Shown here: piece after piece, positions 46,401 through 57,160 of the stretch | How the letters are laid out: each line of letters starts with the position of its first letter | Position numbering within the stretch: position 1 is the first letter of the stretch | Source: Ceratodon purpureus | Taxonomy: Eukaryota; Streptophyta; Bryopsida; Pseudoditrichales; Ditrichaceae | DNA length: 64,000 nucleotides | NCBI GenBank assembly: GCA_014871385.1 | Contig: CM026422.1 | Span: forward strand, 26,272,987 to 26,336,986 | Direction: 5' to 3' | Program-made: the position numbers and the translations under genes | Notes under the pieces: model-generated | Seen by the model: only the letters and a program-made list of their open reading frames with translations | The model's database searches: none | Told to the model about the DNA's origin: nothing

Positions 46401-48012
46401 AAGCGGGAAAATCATGCATCGTCCACAACAACAGTGCCTTCATGTTGAACCTGGAACTACCTTGGTACCTTGCAGCGTCCAAAGTGGGAACTCCGGTCTG
46501 CCACAAAATCTTCAACTCATCAAATAGTGGCTGCAAGTAGACATCGAAGTTTTCACCGGTGACTGATTTCTTGCCTGGTATGATTAGGCTAAGCATTATG
46601 AAGTGCTTTTTTGTTGTCATCCAAGGTGGCAAATTATAATTTAAAATTAAAACTGGCCACGTACTCCATGTACTCCTCTTAACCAAGAATGGATTAACCC
46701 CATCTGTAGCTAAACCCAACCGCAAATTCCTCGGCTCAAACGCAAATTTAGCTTGGTACCTCCAATTCACAAACTTCCATTGATGAGAATCAACTGCATC
46801 CCTCATAACTCCATCTTCACTCACATGCCTGGAATGCCATGTCATGTAGCTAGCTTGAAGAGGTGTGCTATACATTCTCTGCAACCTTGGGATGAGGGGG
46901 AAATGCCTCAACACCTTCCTAGGTACCCTACTCTTCCCAGCCTGCTTATACCTCTCAGCTCCACATTTAGGGCATGCTGTTAAATCCTTCAGATCGTCTC
47001 CCCTAAACAACACACAGGTTCTAGGACCAGGACAACAATCAATGGTATCATAAGCAAGCCCTAGCTGCTTCAATACCTTCGAAGCTTGGTATTCGTTTCC
47101 TGGCAGAGAGTTCACAGTGGGCAACATGCTTTTACTTAAAATCGAGAATACCTCGTTCACCAACGCATTGGATGCATTATGTGTCCGCAAGGAATTTAAT
47201 AAAAGAAGTGTACCTCCGAGCTGCGTAAGGGATGAGCCTGGAAACAGTGGAGTCCGCGCACTCTCCTCTAACAGTTCATGCTGAGTGGGCCGGACAGCCT
47301 CCATAGCTGGTAGATCGTCATCGCATAAGTCATCGTCATGGGGTATGAATCCAGCCGGCTCTCCCAGCCCATCGTCGGGACCTTCCAATCCAGCCTCGGG
47401 TACAGGAATTGCCTCCGAATGCGCAGCACCCACATCTGCAGGTTTGTCATCGACTTGCAAGTCCTCGCCATCCCTAGTATCGTACGCGTTTCCAACTAAC
47501 TGGTCGTAGAGATTGAAGGTGTGCTGCACAAGGCCCTCCATGTTGAGGCCCTCATCGAGTCCACCTGCATCTCCTCTGACGTACCCGCCTCGTCTTGCAC
47601 CAAATTCGTCCACTATATCCGCATCCCATTCATGATCCGAGTCGTCTTGGTCAAAACCCTAACAATAAATACAGAAAATCAGGAACGCCTAAGCACTGGT
47701 AACATTGTTTAAATCACATCAAAATAATAAATACAGAGTCTCCATATCGTTGGTTACCGAAGAGCAATTCAATGCAGACGTTACCTCGCTGGAGCCGCGA
47801 TGAGCCGCATGCCTCCCATAGCGTTTCAGGTGCTCCAACACAACGGAACGAAACCGTAGAGAGTGGTTTTCTCCCATGCAGATGTTGCACGGACACTTTC
47901 GCTTTCTAGCACCAGCCCGGTCCGCGATGGCTTCCTCCCTTCGACATAGCTTCGCATCTCGGGCATCACGCCGCCTTCGATCGCGAAGTGGGAGCCTCGG
48001 AGCATTCTCCAT
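43452..48012 (-). pseudogene. TNP2-type CACTA transposase, frameshifted
   Basis: Exons read 48012-47785, 47658-46057, then 45432 to 44554, then 44322-43452. Exon 1 has a transposase-associated domain (CPCNICMG, VVLEHLKRYGRH). Exon 2 has the Transposase_21 core: CCPGPRTCVLFRGD, CPKCGAERY, LRLGLATDGVNPF, and CPICGLN-type Cys pairs. Exon 3 continues LPIRNTLDVMHIERNVSDNLL and GLKSHDHHILIQQ. DUF4218 follows (FPPGFFDIMTHLVIHLVDEL; GPVHARWCYSIERYLG), then DUF4216 (SYGFWTVQFN; QVFFIADAVDPAWKVVL). Two frame changes, near 45098-45108 and near 44985, interrupt the product; neither sits at a splice site. Splicing from exon 1 to exon 3 is in phase. TNP2 proteins bind TIRs and catalyse excision; this copy should not make a full protein. 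Confidence 0.9.
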
Positions 48013-48423
48013 GTCGCCTGCTGCTACTTTACTAGGACCAGAGTTCAAGCACTGAGTATTGAATCAAAGGACGCCTCGTTACCTCAGAAGCACGGAAAAT
48101 GAAGAACGGTAAACATATCATCCATTCCTATCTACTTACAAGGTAAATGAACGAGGATGAATGAAAAGAGACAACCACGGGGGCGGTTTTGTATTGACGA
48201 GGAGAAATCTAAATTTTTATTCCAGAATTCATAGAGACAACAATGCTTGGCTTCGTAAGTTGCGTGCAGACATATATGCTTTTTCACAGGCACTGCTCAA
48301 TGTTCTGTTACGCTACATAGAGCACAACTCTGAATCCTAACCGTTTTGTACTCGCCCTGAGATATTTTCTATGTTCTACGGACGTAGTCCCTCCACTTGT
48401 AACACTGACCAAATCATGGGATC
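48013..48423. other. CACTA central spacer
   Basis: Upstream region of the transposase start and 3' flank of the 149-aa ORF; no ORF or repeat was seen. Confidence 0.4.
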
Positions 48424-48873
48424 TCAGGCGTTATCGCAGTAGTGCCGAAGTAGAGTGCAGATCAATTCCTCTCCTAGGTCGTCAGTCACTCCGAAAAATT
48501 GACAAACAGCTTGAACAAGGATCACGTTCGCCGCAAAGTCGACAAATTCTTGATCATGATATCTGACGCGGTTGGTTTCTGGATTCTCCAATCCCGGCAT
48601 ATCTCCAGCCGCCAGACCATTTCGAACCAAGTCCTCTACTCCGTGCATAACGCAATGCTGTAGTGTCTCGAACAGTGTTGAAACAACCGCAGCACCCCTC
48701 GTTCCATCCGTAGCATCGGTGGCAAGAGTACTTGTGGGATCGGGTGACTCTATGTCACTCAGTACCTCAGCCCACGAGCCGAAATTCCAGATATCGACTA
48801 TGTTACCGTCATCATCTAGCTGACATAAACCCACTCTCAGAAGTGTCTGTGGACTCCAACCCTCTCTCGACAT
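48424..48873 (-). CDS. Unrecognised 149-aa acidic ORF within the CACTA element
   Basis: Starts at ATG 48873 (MSREGWSPQTLL). It is uninterrupted and acidic, with an order-promoting core (EFVDFAANVILVQAVCQFFG and ELICTLLRHYC) that could form helices. No family is recognised. It lies between the two divergent main genes and is transcribed in the direction of the transposase. It may be a small accessory protein, an upstream exon of the transposase transcript or captured host sequence. Confidence 0.4.
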   Translation of the reverse strand: MSREGWSPQTLLRVGLCQLDDDGNIVDIWNFGSWAEVLSDIESPDPTSTLATDATDGTRGAAVVSTLFETLQHCVMHGVEDLVRNGLAAGDMPGLENPETNRVRYHDQEFVDFAANVILVQAVCQFFGVTDDLGEELICTLLRHYCDNA

Positions 48874-48879
48874 TCTCAC

Positions 48880-49354
48880 AACCTAATTCACTGCTTATTC
48901 TACTAAGTAGAAAACGTGGAAGACGAAACCCTAAACCTCGAGGAAGTCCTCGTCCTGGGCTTTGGTCGTGGTACTTAAAGGCCCAGGATTTTAGAAGGCA
49001 TCTCACTTCGACTTCGAACAACGACCTGATCTGAAGTTCCCGTCGTTCCCAGTTACTGCGCCGTCAGCTTACAACCTAGATCCTCGTAGTCTGGTTGGCA
49101 CACCGTGACAGGATCATGTTAGTGCAAATTCAGACCTTCAAGATAATTACACATACTTTACGGTACACGGCTCAGCGCCAAGTATGGCAAATACCCACGA
49201 TCCACAGGCCCCAACGTCTGCTCGACAAGTCTCATTCCAGTTTAGCACACAACCACTTTTTCGCTCTGCTCCATCTCCATCATCTTTCTAGCGCTCTATT
49301 TTCATGCACTTCGTAGATCATAGGACAATCCTCGTCGCCGCCTCATCAACCCTA
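48880..49354 (+). promoter_or_regulatory. Probable divergent promoter region of the CACTA genes
   Basis: About 475 bp between the 149-aa minus ORF and the plus-strand gene start. It has telo-box-like words (AACCCTAA near 49348, AACCCTAAACC near 48929). Function is inferred from position. Confidence 0.35.
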
Positions 49355-52300
49355 ATGGACACGGCAGTTGCATATCCTCTCTCCCTGTTCCAGGAGACGG
49401 ATCCATGGCCTACGAGCTCTTCGTCACACGGCAGCTCATCGTCAGTTGCATCGCGAAGTGTATCCCCGCAAGCGAGGAGCGCTTCCAGTGGCCACTTCTC
49501 AATGGCATTTCCTGCAAGGATGGGTGGAAGGCAAATGGTCGACGGGCAATACTACGCAGAACCTGCAAACGACCAGGTATTCCGATGTCTTTAACTTCAT
49601 ATTGGTTTATCTATAATGAGGAGGAAAGATTTGTGCGAGAGTTAGTCCTGTAAGATAGAACTTCATCGGTCGTACAGCTTCTGTTCTTATTGTGTCCGCT
49701 GCACACTCAATTTATAGATTTAAGAATTATCAAAACAAACTGACTTAGACACCTGATTCTTGGTACCATACGTTCGACTTCCAACGCTAATGGGATATGC
49801 CCTTCATTGACAGTAGGTTTCATTACGTAAATGACTATGTACAGTAGATTGCGGAACAGATATAGAATGAGTCCTTCAACACATAGTAGATGAGTTCTGC
49901 TGAATACTCCTGTCCATGCTGCCGAGGTAGACCGTCAGCCGCCAGACCATTTCGAATAAGTTAGCCTCTAGAAATCAAACCTCGAGGATTTACGTCTTGT
50001 AAACCTGTCATCGATGAATCGAAATTACGGCAGAAATAATTTGCTAATACTTGTACCAAATTCTGCAGGGGATATATGTTGCTCAAGGTGGTCATGTACT
50101 CCATGCCGGCCCCCAAAGGCAATTCCCGACTCACTTCGGAAGCATCCCAGCAGAAGGTCCATGGGACCAGGTTAACCATCAGCAACCATCGATTGGCGAC
50201 CGGGAGACACGGGACGACACAGGCCCAGCCCCTCACAGTCCATCCCTAGAGCAGCGAACAATAGGCACTGGACTTCCCGGGGATTCTATTTATGTGGAGA
50301 GGCGGAGCACGATTGCATCGCCCCCAGTGGAGAACAACCGCGACAAAAACAAAAGGCGTACAGCTGCACGTGAGATTACTCGTCCCTACTTGAAAGAAAT
50401 GGCCGCAGCCCATGCACAGAACAGAGATCCGATCATAGAAATACCAGTTTGTCCATCAGGTACGGTACTTGGACTTAAAAGCCCGTGGCATCGGGCTGCC
50501 AGATTGTGTGCTCGTCAAACCTTGAATTTCAAAATTAGGACTTATAAGGCTAAACGGGACGTGTGGAATGCTCAAGTAGAGTGTATAGCTCACAAGCTTT
50601 CTTTGCTCTTCACATATTCTAGACCCCTTGACATTCAATATCTATCCAAATTTCTGAAAAGTACTTTAAAAAATGATAGAAAATTATGGAAAAAGTACTT
50701 CTTTGAGATGAAAGGAACAAGGCACCCTAGATGTCCGGTGGAGGCCTTCACAGAGTGGAAGAAGTACTGGTTGAGTGAAGCAGGGAGGAAGGAGTCGGCT
50801 CTCATGTCGGAGATGAGGAAAGGCAAGAGGAAAGCACAAAACCTGGATAACGACGACTACAGCCCATCAAATCCTTCGTCAACCCCGTCTTTGAACCGGG
50901 TACGTTTCTCTGAACCAGTGAATTACAGACATGCGTAAAAGCTGTCCCGTATGAACTCTCTCGTCGAGCCTGATAGTCCCCAATTGCATTTCGGTTGAAA
51001 TTTGCAGCTACGAAACAACACTCCGAGCAGAGATTTTCCAGATAACTATATGCAAGCAGGCTCCGCCTTTAACACGGAATCAAACACAAGCCTAAGCACG
51101 GGTTACCAGCTCAGTACCCCGACCAATGGATACAATCAGGTCGGGACACAAGCATCAGGTCAGGGCCCTCGCCAGGAGGATCGAACGCCAAACTTTCCCA
51201 GAGTAAGATTGTTACCATCTTGACTCACATAGAATTAAAAACTTCGTTTTGATGCATTAGAACTTACCACATAGAATGTCTTGCTAACAATGCGACTCCA
51301 TGCTTTTCTTCACTTCTGCAGCAACCGGCTACACCGCCATACTTCGTCAGAGAGGCTACAAGGATCAACGAATTAGAGTGTACAGTACAGAAGATAGCCA
51401 CGGACCTAAGCAGCAGTAAAGAGCAGATTCGAGAAGTTAAAGAGCTCCTTCTACGCCTAGTAAATCCGACCGTACAAATTGGAGCTGCGACTACTGTTCC
51501 AGTACAGTCAGCTTCCGGAACATGTCCACGGGATTGCTCAGTTGATCCACTCCTGTCCAGAACTACTCCACGGGTCATCGATTCTCCATGTAGTGGCAGA
51601 AGGAGCACTATTGAACCGCACACAAGTGACGCAGGTATGCGCATTGGAAATCCAGGCTTAACCACTCCGACCGTTACCGTTCCGATTCCATGCAGGAACA
51701 GTGCCGCGGAGCCGTCGCCATCGTGGGCGAGCGGTGACACCATCCCGGTAACACCTAACACGCTCCTACAGAATTTCAGTAACCACATGCCAATTGGCTC
51801 TGCTATATCGACCGAGGTGTCTGCGTCAATAAGGACTTCAGCAATGGAGCATTCTCCACACCAAAGTGTCGACACCATTAACAGGTCAGAGTTTGTTCGT
51901 CGACCTGTTCCAGGATGTGAGGTACCGGGTACAGATCGTCTGACAACGCAGGATGGTAGCACAGATCGTGCCCTCGATGGTGTCAACACAAGGAGAATGA
52001 CCAGCATGGTGGAACAAGAACTCCCGGTAAGACCCCCTCGCCCTCGATTCGATTTAGGGCTGTTACCGCGTATCACGTCTAATGCTCTCCCGGCAAATCG
52101 GTTGTGCTTCATTTTACACCCCAATAGTGGTGATACTATTGTAGCAGAAGGAAGAACAGGTGGTAGTTGGAAATCACCTTCACAGAAGTTTGGTTTACTC
52201 TGCGCCGAGGGCCAACAAATGGTGCAAATTCACCGAATACTTGTACCAAATCTTCCTCTCATATTTATAGAGGAACGGCAGCCTTTCACTTTGATGGATC

Positions 52301-52425
52301 ATGCAGTGGTGAAGCCCTCGGGAAGCAGTGTGTACGTGAAGTGGAACACTCAACTTCTATGGAAGAAACCCAAGAACTCCCCAGCAACGAAGACAACTCA
52401 ACCATCTAATCCGTCGGATGTGTAG
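49355..52425 (+). CDS. Ptta/En-Spm-type second CACTA protein, 783 aa, four exons, intact
   Basis: I join 49355-49576, 50069-50899, 51008-51202 and 51322-52425. Every intron is GT/AG and every exon is a multiple of three, giving 783 aa with no stop. Residues 1-74 are Ser-rich. Residues about 239-330 resemble plant Transposase_24 (Ptta/En-Spm): KFLKSTLKNDRKLWKKYFFE, CPVEAFTEWKKYW and a basic RKGKRKAQ. A coiled coil follows at about 424-462 (INELECTVQKIATDL, EQIREVKELLLRL). The C-terminal domain (GDTIVAEGR, then FTLMDHAVVKPSGSSVYVKW) matches the pattern of the VAEGR...DA.G..I.W tail seen in such plant proteins. The family is thought to include the DNA-binding partner of TNP2. It diverges from the transposase and survives intact while that is broken. 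Confidence 0.8.
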
Positions 52426-52859
52426 GATTTTGCTTACGTGTTTGCAGTAATAGGAACATTCAACCTGTATCAGTCACTGAGTAGCCGTTTCTATGACCTG
52501 TAAATCAGTTTATTATCAGCAGAAATAAATTCCCAATGTGTACATGATTGATCAACTTTGTAATGATTGTTTCTCTCAGATTTTCTGTCGTTTTGACTGT
52601 CATGCATACCTTCTAATTAGAACCATGCAACGATGAAATACGCAAACCTGCAATCCTGATCAGGCCCAGCACAGCTGCAATTTCGGTCGACGACCGGCGG
52701 ATGTAGACGTCATATTTTCATCCGCATCTCCAATTCATACATCGATATAGTATCATCCATTATAACGATTATCATCAGTCCCAGAATAACGTCATCCGCC
52801 GCCAAGATATCCGGAACCGTCAAACGCAGGATATGAGCATGGCGCATATATCCACGTAG
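52426..52859. other. 3' flank of the CACTA plus-strand gene
   Basis: No ORF beyond 90 codons; contains AATAAA near 52524 and leads into the subterminal repeats. Confidence 0.45.
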
Positions 52860-53072
52860 CAAGGGTATGAACCCAGACATACACATCGAGAAGGTCCCCT
52901 GGGTATAAACATCGTAAATGACCGGGCATAAATGTAAGAAGCGGTCATACATCTCGGGAACCGGGTATAAGTCGAAGAGCAATCATGAACGGTCATCACT
53001 CTCTATAAACCGGGTATAATCCTTACACCGGTCCTGAACGGTTATAAATCTCAGAACACCGGGTGTATTAAA
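52860..53072. repeat. CACTA right subterminal repeats
   Basis: At least six variants of ACCGGGTATAA: at about 52898 (CTGGGTATAA), 52921 (ACCGGGCATAA), 52960, 53009, 53037 (ACGGTTATAA) and 53058 (ACCGGGTGTA). Irregular 25-50 bp spacing is typical of CACTA subterminal protein-binding sites. Only isolated relatives (such as ACCGGGTATCA at 39900) are seen at the left end. Confidence 0.75.
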
Positions 53073-53388
53073 TAACGGCGGTAATTTCAGAGTGAGATTC
53101 ACCCTCACTCAAAATCACCTCGTGTGGATGAAAGCTCATTCTGTCCGTGCGTCTCGTCGGGACTTCGGTTTTACTTCCAGCACACATGTCGGGTAGTTTA
53201 CTACGAATTCACATGCACGTGGGCCACGTGAAGGCAGCCAGAAATGGGCAATTTTAGTGGGGACCACGTCGAGGGCTCGAAACCTTAGGCAGGCATCGAA
53301 ATAGCTTTGTCAGCTTTCTGCCCTGCCGGAATACACCGAACTGAAAATCATGAACACCAATTCGGAAAGCCAATTTTAGGGTCCATTT

Positions 53389-53430
53389 CGGTGTTCTTCC
53401 CGGTGTAGTTGCACCAGCTTTCCACTAGTG
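53389..53430 (-). repeat. CACTA right terminal inverted repeat
   Basis: Ends TTCCACTAGTG, with CGGTGTTC and CGGTGTAGTTG further in; the reverse complement follows the left TIR. The flanking CAT at 53431-53433 completes the target duplication. Confidence 0.93.
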
Positions 53431-53467
53431 CATGCTCAATACCCATTTCCATTCCCTACTTTATCCC

Positions 53468-53493
53468 TCTCTCCTCTCTCTCTCTCTCTCTCT

Positions 53494-53531
<38 letters not shown>

Positions 53532-53676
53532 AAGAGAGAGGAGAGAGATCTCTCTATATCTCTCTCTTCTCTCTTCTCTATATCTCATCTATCTCTCTCT
53601 ATCTCTCATCTAGCCTCGCTCTCTCTCTCTTATCTATCTTCTATCTCTCTCATATCTATCTCTCTCTCTTCTATCT

Positions 53677-53714
<38 letters not shown>

Positions 53715-53715
53715 G
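53468..53715. repeat. TC/GA palindromic microsatellite block
   Basis: A (TC)n run at about 53473-53495 is followed directly by a (GA)n run to about 53527, then by impure (TC)n to 53715. The TC-GA junction is a self-complementary palindrome of about 46 bp. It lies 38 bp outside the CACTA end. ORFs of Ser/Leu here are artefacts. Confidence 0.9.
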
Positions 53716-55674
53716 CATTCCTCTTGTAAGCATTCTTCTTGTAGTGGTCCTTCACCACTTGCATGTACCATCTCCTTACATTAGGTATCCGCCTACAATG
53801 CTACATACACCAAAACCACCCACCTTCTCATTTCAAACCCTTATTCTCTTACCATTCTCTACCTATTTTGGAGTTCTTTCTCACTCTTCTTTCTCTCCAA
53901 TCACATACCACTCAAAATACTTTTCACCATAGGATATTTTTATCCACAACCTATTCAGTATTTTTTATTCAAACAATGCCAAAGTTTTGATTGGTTGTAT
54001 AGTCAACTAATTATACAAGTAAATTTATTATATCATATTATTATACTAACATTTGGCGTTTTTTTTTTTTAAATATAAATGAATTACCTATACACAAAAT
54101 AATATATAAGATTACAATACCAATATCTATTATAACTCCACATTGTTCCTCATTGCTACCTTTACCTTCTATCAAAAGTTTAGATCTTTAATAATATAGT
54201 GCTGTAAATGTGATTATTATTTTTCATTTTTTAAAAAAAGACTTGAAAGTTGGAAAATGTCAATATTTCACAAAACATGCTTTTTCAAGGTACCAAAATT
54301 TGGCTCGAAAATGCTTCATGTCCAGGTGATGGTATATGCAAAATTTCATGGCTAGCAAAATAGTCGTAATAGGTATAATAAATGTTTTAGTACAAGTTTT
54401 AAAAGTGGGGTTTAAAAGTGGAGTTGCAAGACGTATTAGAGGCTATTGTAATATACATTAACCAACCATAACATGTATTCAATGTTGATTCTACCATATT
54501 CAATTTAACATGCACTAAATAAGTGGCAGATTTCAATATTGTCACAAGACACTTTAATATCATCCACCTCAACACAAATATTGAACTATTTTCATAAAAG
54601 AAGGTTTGCCATACAAATTTTTAATTTTTTAATTTTTTTTGGTTTATAGTTTTCCAAAAAAAAATCACTAAAAATTAGTCAGATAAAATATAAAAGAAAA
54701 TATTACTAAAAGAAATTCTCATACTTTGGTTTTTCTAATCTAATTTTTTAAAACTTTTGTTTGTTTTTTATTTAAAACTATTTATGAATGAACATGCTAC
54801 CTTATTACGGTGGTGAAATTAATGTTTTTTGAAAAACTCAAATTTTCTTGATCCATGATAGCGATGGCCAAAAATTTAGTGCAACCCAATTCGCATGTAC
54901 ACTTTACCAGAAAATTTCAGCTAAGTCAAGTCACTTCATGTTTCTTTAAAAAGCATTGCACCAAACTTTAGGCTTGGTTGGGTCCATTTTTTTATCTTGC
55001 CTATTTTGAGTTCCTAAAGGTTATTTTGCTAAATTTGGAGATTGCAGCTCTAGACTATCCTTTAGAGCCCTACTTTACATCAAACACAGCCCGTCTCCAA
55101 CATAATAATAGGAGGATAGTTTTGCCCTACTCCTCTCACCCCTTCACAAGCATCTACTCCAACCAACCTGCCATGTGGGTATTAAGACAAATCCAGTTTA
55201 GTCACATTATTCCAATTCCAAGATACTGGAAATGCAAGATTTAACATGCATAGTCGAAGTTAAGAGCTTTTTGGAGATGAAACTACATTATCATTAACAC
55301 TCTTCAAATACCACTACACTTTACATTCTACTTAATGTGGCTAACAATATTTGGATCAACCTACATTATATGAAGATTAATTTATATTTGTAAACTCACA
55401 CTCTTCTTTAGCTAGTGTCACTTATAAACTTACTTCATCTTAAATCTAGCTCATGCTTATAATTAGAGCGCATAATTTAATGCCATAGTATTCAATCTAC
55501 TTGATTGGAGTACACATTCTTGTGGAAGCATTGAAGAAGATTTATTGCAATCTATTTGTATGATTTTTTCCAAAAATTTATGATTTTTTGAGTGCTTTTA
55601 ATTCAAAAGTTAGTTTTCACTTCAAATTTAAGGAACAAAAAACTTTTAATTTTTTTGATTTTTTTTGATTTTTA
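53716..55674. other. AT-rich spacer without genes
   Basis: About 2 kb of AT-rich DNA. No ORF is supported; an 88-codon ORF at 54978-55244 lacks motifs. Confidence 0.45.
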
Positions 55675-56020
55675 TTATTGTAATATATTCTTAATGAAAT
55701 TCTTATTCAAACTATCAATTTACTAAATAAGAGTATATATGAGTTTTATAAGGGTGGATCTCAAAGTTTGACCAAAAAAAATATGTGATAGTTGCTCAAA
55801 ACTAATTTCATCCCACTTTGATCTTTATAATCTCACAAATGAATCAAAATTAACAATCCAAATTGATACATAAGTAGTATATGAAGTTAGTTTTGAATCT
55901 CATGGCTAAATTTACTAAACAATGCTTAGATTGAAATTTGATAAGCTTGAAGTAGAAATAAGTCATATTTGGCTATTTTTGCTCCAAAAATACCAAGGAA
56001 TTTCAGGAATTAATCTATAT
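55675..56020 (+). repeat. Dispersed repeat, segment B1 (direct copy of 26100-26480)
   Basis: Shares ATTGTAATATATTCTTAA, CCCACTTTGATCTTTA and AAGTAGTATAT in order with segment A2. Confidence 0.6.
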
Positions 56021-57160
56021 AGGCCCTTGGGACCATATTATGGTCGTAGCTCTTCTAGGCAGGCTAATTTAAGGTTTCAATTTTTAATTATTTTATGAAA
56101 TTTTTACTCTATGTAGACTCTTAATTTTGGCAATCAATAATCAATTAAATCTTCCCTTTTTTTACCCAAGTTGCTCGTCATTGACAAAAGAAAAAAGTGA
56201 CAAGACAAAATTTCAAAGGGTGGTCACTTGCAAAATGATGGGCCCAATATTTAATCACCAATACACATTCATGACAATTTTCATCCAATAGAATTTTTCA
56301 TCTAACTAATTGTTTCCATCTAAAGAAGTTGCTCATTATTTTCAATCAAATGACAATTATTACCCAGAGTTTATTTTTTATCAAAATTTTAATTTTCATC
56401 TACATACAATAATTTATCCAATGTTCATTTTTCATCCAAATTTAATAAATTTCATCTAGTATCTATGACGTGGCAGGGGTCCATCCACAGGACCCCCTTT
56501 TACCAAAACTGCCCTTTGAAATAAAAGAAAAACTTTACAATTCATACATCAATATTTTTTAGATTTTGAGATCTACTCCAATTGCGGTGAAATTTTTTGT
56601 GGTTTTTTCCTTCATTGACTTCAACATATATATTGTTTGGATTTCCAATTGGACATATTTAGATTACCCTTTTAAGTAGTTTTAATTTTGGAGAATGTAG
56701 GACAATTTTAGCACATCCCCTTTTACAAAATCAAGGATTTTTTCCCATTTCTGAATTTGTTTGAGGCTCAAACTTTGTGAGCGCAGACCTGACTTCCATA
56801 CCTAAAGGAATTGATGATCTTCCATGAATTAAACTTGTCTGCGAAGTATAGTTTTTGGGCATCAAAACTTATGTATACTTTCATGGGCACTCTCATGGGA
56901 AGTGTTTAAAAAATAATTATAGTGACTTCAAATGTTATAATCTCGCAATTTGTATCGTGGATTGTCCTCAAAATTGGTCTACACTTTTTGAATGAGGTGA
57001 TTACATGATCCTACGATTAAATATTCAATCTTATATCTAAATTTAGAAAAGAGTAGGTTTTATCAGTAACGATATGTTTTTGACATTTGGCTCCACAAAC
57101 ACCAAGGACCTTTAGAGGTTAAACAAAAGTTTAAAACCACCTACACTAGTAAATTCAAGA
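55985..57160 (-). repeat. Dispersed repeat, segment B2 (inverted copy of 24100-25440)
   Basis: The reverse complement follows segment A1 across landmarks from CTTCTAGGCAGG (56052) through the CTATGACGTGGCAGG box (56463) to GGCTCCACAAACACC (57092). A direct, shorter relative of its right half is at about 62660-62890. Confidence 0.6.

Larger units (their letters stand above)
39459..53430. mobile_element. CACTA (En/Spm) DNA transposon with several extra genes
   Basis: The 13,972-bp element starts CACTAGTGGAA and ends TTCCACTAGTG. The 3-bp target duplication CAT lies at 39456-39458 and 53431-53433. TIRs match in the first 11 bp, then again in CAACTACACCG and GAACACC. Both ends carry repeated CGGTGTT/AACACCG words, and the right end carries ACCGGGTATAA repeats. 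Minus-strand cargo: 407-aa coiled-coil protein, receptor-kinase fragment, TNP2 transposase remnant, 149-aa ORF. Plus-strand cargo: the 783-aa Ptta/En-Spm-type protein. The transposase is frameshifted, so the copy is probably immobile unless complemented in trans. Confidence 0.95.

Noticed and set aside
51264..52124. A 286-codon minus-strand ORF opposite the last exon of the CACTA plus-strand gene
   Set aside because: It is antisense to an exon that continues a phase-consistent four-exon gene; it shows no motif of its own.
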